From Vulcanimicrobium sp035943995 (GTDB lineage Bacteria; Vulcanimicrobiota; Vulcanimicrobiia; Vulcanimicrobiales; Vulcanimicrobiaceae), in contig DASZBS010000053.1 in assembly GCA_035943995.1 (NCBI GenBank), forward strand, positions 1 through 64,000: 64,000 nucleotides of DNA, given 5' to 3'. This document shows positions 39,962 to 47,138 of this stretch, in pieces. The notes under the pieces were generated by a model that was given only the letters and a program-made list of their open reading frames with translations, did no database searches and was not told where the DNA came from. The position numbers were made by a program, and so were the translations under genes. Position 1 is the first letter of the stretch. Every line of letters begins with the position of its first letter.

Positions 39962-40474
39962 CTAGTTTTGGCTCGGAAAAACCCCTTGCAGTGCGATGCA
40001 GAAATTCAGCGTCAGAAACGGTTGCCGGTTCTCATGCGGCTGGCTGCCGCCGACGGTGGATACCATCTGCGGATACATCGCCGCCATGTTGTTGCTGCCG
40101 GCCGAATAGATCTTATTTCCGCCGGTGTCGGCCGGATATGCGCCGTTCATGTTTTGGGCTTGGTTGTTGCCCACTTTCGCGTCAGCGGTGGCCGGATGGA
40201 TGTGGGCCGGCGTCTCGCCCGCATTGATCGTGTGCGCTTCTTCGCCGCCGCGCTGGCCGAGCGTAAATCCCTGGCCCATATGCATCGCGGTGCGGCCCTG
40301 CAAGTTCGGCAACCCGAACGTGGTCCGGCCGTCGCCGCCGTACGTTGTGCCCAGCAACGCGAAGATCGCTTGATTCTGGTTGATCGGCAAGAGCTGGCCG
40401 TTGCACATCGCCCACCCTTTGGGGGCGAAGTTGAACGACATGATGCGGATCTCGGTCAGGATCGGTGTTCCCAT
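39962..40474 (-). CDS. Tail-collar/microcystin-dependent-protein family, member 3
   Basis: A 170-residue protein with the phage tail collar (Mdp) domain: LTEIRIMSFNFAPKGWAMCNGQL, FALLGTTYGGDGRTTFGLPNLQG, ending LTLNFCIALQGVFPSQN. These are small structural proteins of phage tails and of cyanobacterial and other 'MdpB' genes. The gene is the last of three tandem members on this strand; the second ends at 40515. It has no signal peptide. Partners or targets are not known; see the finding on this cluster. Confidence 0.8.
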   Translation of the reverse strand: MGTPILTEIRIMSFNFAPKGWAMCNGQLLPINQNQAIFALLGTTYGGDGRTTFGLPNLQGRTAMHMGQGFTLGQRGGEEAHTINAGETPAHIHPATADAKVGNNQAQNMNGAYPADTGGNKIYSAGSNNMAAMYPQMVSTVGGSQPHENRQPFLTLNFCIALQGVFPSQN

Positions 40475-40514
40475 GCTTTACTTCCTCATTCCTTATCGTC
40501 GTCATCCGGTCGCG

Positions 40515-41054
40515 CTAGGTGCGCGGCGGATAGACCCCTTGCAGGGCGATGCAGTAGTTGAGCGTGAGATACGGCATCATATTGTTATGCGGTTGGCTCC
40601 CTCCGTACACGCTGATCATCGAGGGGTTCATCAGCGCCAGCTGCGGCGACGAGCTGTTCGAGTACAGGAGCGTGGGCGATGCGTTGACCGGGACGGCCCC
40701 GCCCGGAACGAGGGCCAACGCGTTGTTGACGTCGGCGTCACCCTGCATCGTGTGCGTGTGCGCCGGCATCTCGGAGGTGAGCAGCGTGACGGCTTGCTCC
40801 CCGCCCGATTCGCCGATGGAAAACTGGCCGAAGGGGCTGTTACCCCCGTACTGCGTCGTGTGCATGGCGGACGCGCCTTGGAGATTCGGGAGCGCGAACG
40901 TCGACTTGCCGTCGCCGCCGTAGAACGTACCTAAGAGCGAGAACAGTGCGGTGTTTTGCGAGATGACCATCAACTGACCGTCGCAGAACGCCCAGCCCTT
41001 GGGGGCGAAATTGAACGGAAAGATGCGGATCTCGGCGACGAATGGGCTCGCCAT
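40515..41054 (-). CDS. Tail-collar/microcystin-dependent-protein family, member 2
   Basis: A 179-residue collar-domain protein (FVAEIRIFPFNFAPKGWAFCDGQL; FSLLGTFYGGDGKSTFALPNLQG; ending LTLNYCIALQGVYPPRT). The start ATG at 41054 overlaps the stop of member 1 by a single base (TAATG), so translation is coupled. Close to member 3 in sequence. Between the collar core and the end lies a variable loop (LALVPGGAVPVNASPTLLYSN), probably the exposed face. Confidence 0.8.
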   Translation of the reverse strand: MASPFVAEIRIFPFNFAPKGWAFCDGQLMVISQNTALFSLLGTFYGGDGKSTFALPNLQGASAMHTTQYGGNSPFGQFSIGESGGEQAVTLLTSEMPAHTHTMQGDADVNNALALVPGGAVPVNASPTLLYSNSSSPQLALMNPSMISVYGGSQPHNNMMPYLTLNYCIALQGVYPPRT

Positions 41055-41593
41055 TACGTCGGACTCGGGTAGATGCCGAACAGTGAGATGATGAACGTGA
41101 CCGCAAGATACGGTTGCATGTTGTCGTGCGGTTGACTCCCGCCCTGAACGGGCAGCACGGCGGCGTTGAAGTTGCGGAAGATGGGCCCGTCCGGATTGTT
41201 CGGCGAATTCGGAACCGTGTACGCTTTGGTCGGGGCGGCCCCCGCATAATACGCGTTCGACGGGCTTCCGGTGGTGCCGGCATTGTTATCCGCAACGACC
41301 GGATGCGTGTGCGACGGGATCTGGTTGGTCGTCAGCGTGACGCTCGTGACACCGCCGTTTTCGGCCAGGGTGTACGTGCTCGTGCCGTTGTTCCCCGTGT
41401 GGATCGGCAAGCGCGCGGCAAGGTTCGGCAGCGCGAACGTGCTCTGCCCGTCACCGCCGTACGTCGTTCCGATCAGGTTGAAGAGCGTGTCGTACTCCGA
41501 GATCGGTAGTAGCTGGCCGTCGCACGTCATCCACCCGGCTGGCGCAAAAGATCCGCCGAACATTCGGATTTCACCGACGTAGGGCTGGCTCAT
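41054..41593 (-). CDS. Tail-collar/microcystin-dependent-protein family, member 1
   Basis: A 179-residue collar-domain protein (VGEIRMFGGSFAPAGWMTCDGQL; FNLIGTTYGGDGQSTFALPNLAA; ending VTFIISLFGIYPSPT). It is the first of the three tandem genes and the most divergent. A GAGAGGGGGAC precedes the ATG at 41593. Downstream of the beta-propeller lipoprotein gene by 39 bases, so all may form one operon. Confidence 0.8.
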   Translation of the reverse strand: MSQPYVGEIRMFGGSFAPAGWMTCDGQLLPISEYDTLFNLIGTTYGGDGQSTFALPNLAARLPIHTGNNGTSTYTLAENGGVTSVTLTTNQIPSHTHPVVADNNAGTTGSPSNAYYAGAAPTKAYTVPNSPNNPDGPIFRNFNAAVLPVQGGSQPHDNMQPYLAVTFIISLFGIYPSPT

Positions 41594-41632
41594 GAGTCCC
41601 CCTCTCTGTTACCGTAGTGCGTTGATTGCTGG

Positions 41633-43801
41633 TTATGGCTTGAAAGCTGCGCTGAGCGGTTTGTTGTTCACGTGGACGAAGCCCGTGTTGATCGGAGCGG
41701 CTACGAACGCGGAGCAGGTGACGTCGTCGAACCCGGGCGGAACGGACGAATTCGTGATGTCGTAGACGTAGAAGCCGTTGAGCGCCGTCGGCGTGCCCGA
41801 GTTGTTGGACTGCACTGCCACGAGCAGCTTCGTGTTCGAGAGCCACCGCAGCGCGTTGACGATCGCCGCTCCGTTACCGTAGATGTAGGTCGAGCCGCAC
41901 GACGTCGTGGTCCCGTTGTACGGGATCGGGCCGAAGACCGGGGTCGGGGCCGTCGCGCCGGGGTGATTCGCGTAGACCTGGACCTGCATGTCGCCGAACT
42001 GCTTGACCCACGCCACGGCGATGTGCCCGTCGGGCGACGCGGCCACGAGCGTGTTTTTGAAGCCCGTGAGGACGGTCTTTTGCAGCGCCGGCGCACCGCT
42101 GACGGTGTAGAAGCTCAGCAGCTTGTGGAACGATGAGTTGTTCGCGATGGCGAGCTGGCTGTCCGCGGCGTCCCAGGCGATGCCCCACGGGTTGTCGACC
42201 GAGAACGAAACGTCGTCCGTGATGTCGGTTTCCACGCCGGTCGGGCTGAAGAGCGCGACCTTGTTGCTCCCGGTCGTACCGCCGTGCGCGGGGTCCTCTT
42301 CGGTCCCTTTGCTGAGCGCGATCGCGAACGTGCCCGCGGTGAGCGACGGCATCTCCGTCACCGTGCCGGTGCCGAACGAGCCGAAACCGGAGGCCGTCAG
42401 ATTATTGCTCGACGCGGTGTAGTTTCCGGTGAGCACGTACTCGGCCAACTGCTTCGGCGAGCTCGCCGGCTGGTTCGCGACCGCGAGCGAGCCGTTGCGG
42501 CTGTCGTACCCGAGCGAAACCGGATCGTCCGCGTTCGTCGAGACGGTGGTGGCGGAGTTCGCGCCGGTCGCGATCGCGCCGAGCGGGACGCATGCGACGT
42601 TTCCGTTGTCGCCCGGGGCGCCGCCGCCGTTCGCGATCAGCAGATCGCCGGTGCTGTCCCAACGCAGATCCTGCGGGTTGTCGACGTCGTTGACGCCGGC
42701 TTCGTTCGTGGACGCGGTCACCGCGAGCGTCGCCGGCGAGAACGCGGAGAAGGTATCGGAGCCGGCGGTATTTCCGCCGAGCGTGACGTTGTAGAGGTCG
42801 ACCTGTCCGCTGGCGAGCGTGAGCTGTTCGACGAGGGCGATGAAGTTGTGGGACGGCGGCGCGACGCCGGTCGAGAACGCGAACGTCTTCACCGCCGGGA
42901 AGCTTCCGCCGAGGCCGTCGGACGTCGTGTTGGTGTTCGCCGGAACTTCCTTGACCTGAACGGAGGCGTTCGTGGTGGTGCTGTTCGACGGCGTGAGGGT
43001 GAACGTTTGCGCGGCCTGGTTGATGGTAAACGCAACGGTCCCGCCCGTGCCGTTGATCGTTCCGGACGACGATTGGAAGGTCGCGGTGTTGTCCTTGATC
43101 TGGAGAATCGGCATGCCGGGGGCGATGATCGACTTCCCGGCCGGGTCGCTGATCGCGACGGTGAACGTGACGGGCGACGTACCGACGGAACCGAATGCCG
43201 CACCGACCGGACCGGTCTGACAGCTGCCGGCGCCGTTGACGATCATCGTGGCGACGTTCGCGTCGAGTGTCGTGCTGAACGAATTCGCCGTCGCGACGAC
43301 GACGACGAAGTTTTGAATCTGCTGCGAGAGGACGTTGCTCGACGAGTCCTGCGCGGACATCGTGACGTTGTCCGTGCCCGGCGGCAGCTTGATCGTGAGC
43401 GTGCACGTCCACGGCCCGGTCCCCGGACACGTCGCGCTGTTGAGCGTGACGGCCTTCGCGCCGAGGTTGGCCGTGTTGAACGCCGTGAGCGTCGCGCCGC
43501 TCATGCCTGCGATCGTTGCGCTGTTCAACGTGAACACGATCTTGGTCGTCGACGACGATACGTAGTTCGGGCGACGCGCCTTGGCGCTGGCCGTGGGCAC
43601 GGGGATCGTGATCTTGAACGTCGCGTCGGCGAGCGGTCCGGTGTACGGCGCGGCGGGCGCGCCGCTTGAAACCGGCGCTGCTTGCGGCAACGCGCTGCTA
43701 TGCGAGCCGCCGCCGCCGCAAGCGGCAAGCGAAACGGACGCGAACGTCGCGAGCACCGAGAAGAAAGTCTTTTTGCGGAGCAGCCGGTTCATGGGCACCA
43801 T
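41633..43801 (-). CDS. Large lipoprotein with probable beta-propeller
   Basis: A 722-residue predicted lipoprotein (FFSVLATFASVSLAACGGGGS). The first 280 residues are beta-rich and carry a form of the shared motif (TASAKARRPNYVSSST). The rest has repeats of NHL/SMP-30-like propeller type: VDNPQDLRWDSTGDLLIANGG, DPVSLGYDSRNGSLAVANQP, VDNPWGIAWDAADSQLAIANNS. ATG 43801 or 43792 can be the start. It resembles exported proteins that report to or bind at the cell surface; the ligand is unknown. It precedes the collar triplet and is next to two further lipoproteins. Confidence 0.75.
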   Translation of the reverse strand: MVPMNRLLRKKTFFSVLATFASVSLAACGGGGSHSSALPQAAPVSSGAPAAPYTGPLADATFKITIPVPTASAKARRPNYVSSSTTKIVFTLNSATIAGMSGATLTAFNTANLGAKAVTLNSATCPGTGPWTCTLTIKLPPGTDNVTMSAQDSSSNVLSQQIQNFVVVVATANSFSTTLDANVATMIVNGAGSCQTGPVGAAFGSVGTSPVTFTVAISDPAGKSIIAPGMPILQIKDNTATFQSSSGTINGTGGTVAFTINQAAQTFTLTPSNSTTTNASVQVKEVPANTNTTSDGLGGSFPAVKTFAFSTGVAPPSHNFIALVEQLTLASGQVDLYNVTLGGNTAGSDTFSAFSPATLAVTASTNEAGVNDVDNPQDLRWDSTGDLLIANGGGAPGDNGNVACVPLGAIATGANSATTVSTNADDPVSLGYDSRNGSLAVANQPASSPKQLAEYVLTGNYTASSNNLTASGFGSFGTGTVTEMPSLTAGTFAIALSKGTEEDPAHGGTTGSNKVALFSPTGVETDITDDVSFSVDNPWGIAWDAADSQLAIANNSSFHKLLSFYTVSGAPALQKTVLTGFKNTLVAASPDGHIAVAWVKQFGDMQVQVYANHPGATAPTPVFGPIPYNGTTTSCGSTYIYGNGAAIVNALRWLSNTKLLVAVQSNNSGTPTALNGFYVYDITNSSVPPGFDDVTCSAFVAAPINTGFVHVNNKPLSAAFKP

Positions 43802-43885
43802 TCCTCAGCCAAGTGGCGGCTGAACGAGACATCCGGGGTTCGAAGAAAATCGCCGCCGTCGTACCCGGGCCGAACGGCGATGAGC

Positions 43886-43916
43886 CGCCGCAACCCGCGC
43901 GAGGCGGATTGCGGCG
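43886..43916. repeat. Inverted repeat between two lipoprotein genes
   Basis: CGCCGCAA (43886-43893) and TTGCGGCG (43909-43916) form an 8-base-pair hairpin with a 15-base loop just after the 43930-45180 gene on the minus strand. A weak GATTTTC tract lies further on (43849-43855), so it could be a poor terminator. Confidence 0.45.
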
Positions 43917-43929
43917 ACAGTGGGTTGGA

Positions 43930-45180
43930 TCAGTTCTGCTTGCGGTTGTGCTTGCTCGCGCTGACCGACGACGTGGTGTACGTGACGACCGTCTTGGCCG
44001 TTGACGTGTGACCGGCCTGAGTCAGGTTGTCGTTGATCACGAGGTCGCAGCTTCCGGCGGCCGGCGGCGTCGCCGCGGTCGGGGCCGTCACCGTGAAGAT
44101 GCCGACGTTCGCGCCGCCACCCTGGGAGACGGTCGCGATCTGGTTGCACGGCGTCGAGAAGCCGCTCGTCATCGTGAACGTCGAGCTGAAGGCCTGCTGG
44201 TACGTCGCGCCGGTGAAGCCGGCTTCGGTGAACGTCGAGGTTCCCGAAGAACCGGTACCGCCGGTCGTGCTATCGACGTACAGATCAATCTCCGTTCCGC
44301 TCGACGGCGTGATCGCCTGGAGCGTCGGCTGGAACGTCGACGCGGTGTTGGACGTCGCGCCGGTTGCCGCCACGGTGAAGGTCTTCACGTTCTCCGCGAG
44401 CCCGGCGTAGTGCAGCTTGATCGTCTCGGTGCTGTTGTGCAGCGTCACGTTCGTGTTCGTGTTCTGCGTCGCGCCGCCGCCCGCGACGAGCGTCGCGCCG
44501 AGCGGGTTGGTTTCGTTGATCGAGACGGTGACGGGCGTACCGTTCAGGCCGCCACCGGTGATGTATGCGGCACCCGTGCTGTTGTCGCCGTACGTGCCGG
44601 TGATCGCGCCGCCGGCCGCGTTGAGCGCGGTTACCGTCAGCGTCGTGTCGGCGGGGGTCGTGCCCGCGTTCGGCGACGTGATGCCGCTGATGGCGCTGAA
44701 CGACTTCACGATGCCGAACAGCACGATGCCCAGACCGGTGTTCGCCGAGCCCGCGACGATGGTGAAGTCTTTCGTCGCGGTCGAGAGCGCGTTGCCCGCG
44801 CCGCCGTTCGTGTCGAAGACGGTTACCGTGTAGCGGTCGGTTCCGGGCGGCGAAGGCGGGCCGGGAACCGTGCATGAGCACGGCGGGGTGATGTTCGTCG
44901 TGACCGTCGGGTTGGTCACCGTCGTCGCGACACCGTTGGTGCTGACGAGCGTGATCGACACCGATTTCGAGTTCGTGGCGTCGACGTACTGCGGATCGCG
45001 GCTATTGCTCGAACCCGTCTTCGGTCCGATGTTCAGCGTGAACGTCGGCGTGACGAGATTGCCTTGCGGCGCGACCGTCTGAATCGGTTGGGGATTCGGG
45101 TTCGGCGCGGGGGTGCTTCCGCCGCCGCCACCGCAACCCGCGAGCGCCATCATGGCGAGTAGGGTCAGGATCTTACGCAT
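43930..45180 (-). CDS. Lipoprotein with Ig-like/beta-rich repeats
   Basis: From ATG 45180 the product is 416 residues: MRKILTLLAMMALAGCGGGGG is a lipoprotein signal. The shared motif appears as KTGSSNSRDPQYVDATNSKS. The rest is Thr/Ser/Gly-rich beta sequence (SVSITLVSTNGVATTVTNPTV; TDRYTVTVFDTNGGAGNAL; PVTVSINETNPLGATLVAG), ending in HNRKQN. AGGAG stands 11 bases before the ATG. A longer frame starting further upstream contains a histidine run from a CCA repeat, but lacks a lipoprotein signal at its start, so I reject it. Function unknown. Confidence 0.7.
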   Translation of the reverse strand: MRKILTLLAMMALAGCGGGGGSTPAPNPNPQPIQTVAPQGNLVTPTFTLNIGPKTGSSNSRDPQYVDATNSKSVSITLVSTNGVATTVTNPTVTTNITPPCSCTVPGPPSPPGTDRYTVTVFDTNGGAGNALSTATKDFTIVAGSANTGLGIVLFGIVKSFSAISGITSPNAGTTPADTTLTVTALNAAGGAITGTYGDNSTGAAYITGGGLNGTPVTVSINETNPLGATLVAGGGATQNTNTNVTLHNSTETIKLHYAGLAENVKTFTVAATGATSNTASTFQPTLQAITPSSGTEIDLYVDSTTGGTGSSGTSTFTEAGFTGATYQQAFSSTFTMTSGFSTPCNQIATVSQGGGANVGIFTVTAPTAATPPAAGSCDLVINDNLTQAGHTSTAKTVVTYTTSSVSASKHNRKQN

Positions 45181-45200
45181 GTAGATTCGCTCCTGCGAGG

Positions 45201-45227
45201 GTTGGTGGTGGTGGTGGTGGTGGTTGG
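45201..45227. repeat. GGT/CCA microsatellite in a leader
   Basis: Seven near-perfect GGT units on the plus strand (CCA on minus) lie between two lipoprotein genes, in the leader of the 43930-45180 gene. Read in the open upstream frame it would encode six histidines, but the frame is not the start of the gene. Confidence 0.75.
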
Positions 45228-45233
45228 TAGCCG

Positions 45234-46592
45234 TCATCGGCGCCCGTGGCTGCTGATGGTGAAGCCGCTGGTGGTGACGACGATATGGACGACGTTCGTT
45301 TGATTGGTCGCGTCCTTGAAGGTCGCGTCGCAACTGCCCGCGGCGACGCCCGTGACGGTGTAGGTCGCGGACGGTCCTTGCGGGTTGCTGGTCGAGACGG
45401 TCGCGATCGTGCCGGCGATCGGGTTGCACGTGTCGGACTCGGTGAACTGGAGCGGCGCGGCATACGGGGTCTCGGAAACCGTGATGGTCTTGGCGTTCGC
45501 GGCGCCCGTGCCGTTCACGGCGACCGGGTTCGGGCTCGCGTTGAGCGCGCCGGGAACCGGGGTCGGCGTGGGTGTGGGGGTCGGCGTCGGCGTGGGGGTC
45601 GGCGTCGGCGTTGGAGTCGGCGTGGGGGTCGGAGTCGGCGTGGGCGTCGGAGTCGGCGTCGCACCGCCGGGCGTCGGCGTGGCCGTCGGCGTCGGCGTGG
45701 GCGTGGGGCTGTTCGTCGGACCCGGGGTCGGGGTCGCGCTCGTGCCGACTTGCACGTTGCCAGCGGTACCCGTACCGCCGCCGCCGCCGCTGAGCGTGAA
45801 GTTGATCGAGAACGACGGGATGTTGGCGCCGTCGTAGTTGAGGATCACGACGTCGTTGGGGCTGCCGTCGGTGATCGTCTTGCCCGTGGTGCCGTTGTCG
45901 GTCAGGCTCGTGTGCGTGGTGCCGTCGGCGTCGGTGAGCGTGAACGAGAACGCGAAGGGCGCCGGGCCCGTGATGAGCGCGCCGCTGGCGTCGAAGGCCT
46001 GGACCGTGATAGGCCCAGAGAACGACGTGCCGGGCTGGAGGTGCGGCGCCGTGACGGTCACGGACGCGACCACGCCGTCGAGCTGCGCTTGCAGGTTGGG
46101 GTTGGTCGAGCCCGGCTGGATCGTGAGCGTCACCGTGATCGTCGCGAGCACGCGCTGGCTCGCGTCGAGCAAGTCGAACTGGTAGACCACCGAGCCGCTC
46201 GGCGCGGGGATCGCGACCGTGCACGTCTCGCCGCTCGGGGCGGCCGTGCAGTTCCCGCCGGCGCCGGTCGACAGCGCCGTGGTGGTGGGGTTCACCGGCA
46301 CCTGCAGGCTCGTCGGCGGCTGGCCGTTGACCGTCTTGACCGTGGTGCGCAAGAACACCGAGTTCGGCGACACGAATCGCGGCGAGCGCTGCGCCGACGA
46401 GGTCGTGTTGCGCGGGATCGTGAGGGTGAGCGTCCCGGTCGGTCCCGACAGCGGCGAGTTCGTCGGTCCGGTCACGGGCACCGCGGTCGCCACCGGCGCG
46501 ACGGTCGAGCCGGCGCCCCCGCCGCTGCACGCTGCGATCCCGCTCGCGACCAGAAGGAGGACGGAGCCGAACGCTACGGCGCGCGTGTTCAT
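45234..46592 (-). CDS. Lipoprotein with Thr-Pro repeat linker
   Basis: From ATG 46592 this is a 452-residue lipoprotein (AVAFGSVLLLVASGIAACSGG) with the shared motif IPRNTTSSAQRSPRFVSPNS. Two beta-rich domains (for example VYQFDLLDASQRVLATITVTL; LTLSGGGGGTGTAG) are joined by a long Thr-Pro repeat linker (about residues 287-345), followed by a short C-terminal domain (FTESDTCNPIAGTIATVSTS). It diverges from gatC across 242 bases. Such linkers span cell wall or spacing to the outside. Ligand unknown. Confidence 0.72.
   Translation of the reverse strand: MNTRAVAFGSVLLLVASGIAACSGGGAGSTVAPVATAVPVTGPTNSPLSGPTGTLTLTIPRNTTSSAQRSPRFVSPNSVFLRTTVKTVNGQPPTSLQVPVNPTTTALSTGAGGNCTAAPSGETCTVAIPAPSGSVVYQFDLLDASQRVLATITVTLTIQPGSTNPNLQAQLDGVVASVTVTAPHLQPGTSFSGPITVQAFDASGALITGPAPFAFSFTLTDADGTTHTSLTDNGTTGKTITDGSPNDVVILNYDGANIPSFSINFTLSGGGGGTGTAGNVQVGTSATPTPGPTNSPTPTPTPTATPTPGGATPTPTPTPTPTPTPTPTPTPTPTPTPTPTPTPTPVPGALNASPNPVAVNGTGAANAKTITVSETPYAAPLQFTESDTCNPIAGTIATVSTSNPQGPSATYTVTGVAAGSCDATFKDATNQTNVVHIVVTTSGFTISSHGRR
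45559..45735. repeat. Six-base tandem repeat coding a Thr-Pro linker
   Basis: GGCGT(C/G/T)GG(A/G/C/T)GT-type hexamer units (coding Thr-Pro on the minus strand) run for about 170 bases with small variations. It is coding, not CRISPR: there are no spacers. Length variation by slippage is likely. Confidence 0.85.
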
Positions 46593-46834
46593 CGTGATGA
46601 CGCCTTTGTGGCAGCTTGTGGATGCGCGAATACCGCGAGCGGCATGCGGCTGCGAACTCTCGACAAAAAAAGACCCCTGGGCCAGAAGAGCCCCAAGCAA
46701 GATAGGGCGCGCCGAGCGATCAACCCTGCCGAGTGCGAATCGGCACGGTAAAGAAAGTGCACGGCGTTTCGCCGCGTACCTCGTCGCGTTCGGCGGACGG
46801 ACCTCGGCGCGTGCGACGCGAATCGGGGCGGGTC

Positions 46835-47137
46835 ATGCCATCGGACCGGATCGACATTCGCCATGTCGCGCGCCTCGCGCGTTTGGCGCTCACTGAGGAA
46901 GAGATCGCGACCTTCGGGCCTCAGCTCGGCGACTTGATGACGCACGTCGACGACCTCGCCCAGCTCGATACGAAGGACGTCGCGGCGACCGCGCAGGTCG
47001 TGCCGTCGCGGAACGTGCAGCGTCCCGATGTGCTCCGGCCGGAGACGATGTTATCCCACGACGCCGCCATGGCGAACGCCCCGCAGCGGCAGGGTTCGTT
47101 CTTCCGCGTGCCGCGCATCATCGCCGAGGAGGGCTAG
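46835..47137 (+). CDS. gatC: Aspartyl/glutamyl-tRNA amidotransferase subunit C (GatC)
   Basis: A 100-residue GatC. The opening DIRHVARLARLALTEEEIATFGPQL and the later VVPSRNVQRPDVLRPE follow the family exactly. It stabilises the GatA-GatB complex that amidates Glu-tRNA-Gln or Asp-tRNA-Asn. ATG 46835 is set by the family start; gatA begins one base after the stop. Presence of gatCAB suggests this bacterium makes Gln-tRNA indirectly. Confidence 0.95.
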   Translation: MPSDRIDIRHVARLARLALTEEEIATFGPQLGDLMTHVDDLAQLDTKDVAATAQVVPSRNVQRPDVLRPETMLSHDAAMANAPQRQGSFFRVPRIIAEEG

Positions 47138-47138
47138 C

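Noticed and set aside
38981..41593. Prophage
   Set aside because: Only collar-domain genes are present. There are no other tail, capsid, terminase, integrase or lysis genes nearby.
45181..45240. A His-tag-like start (six histidines) for the 43930-45180 lipoprotein
   Set aside because: It comes from a CCA repeat in the leader. The lipoprotein signal and ribosome site point to ATG 45180. It is not vector sequence.
45559..45735. Possible CRISPR array
   Set aside because: The units are 6 bases without spacers, and they code a Thr-Pro linker in a lipoprotein.
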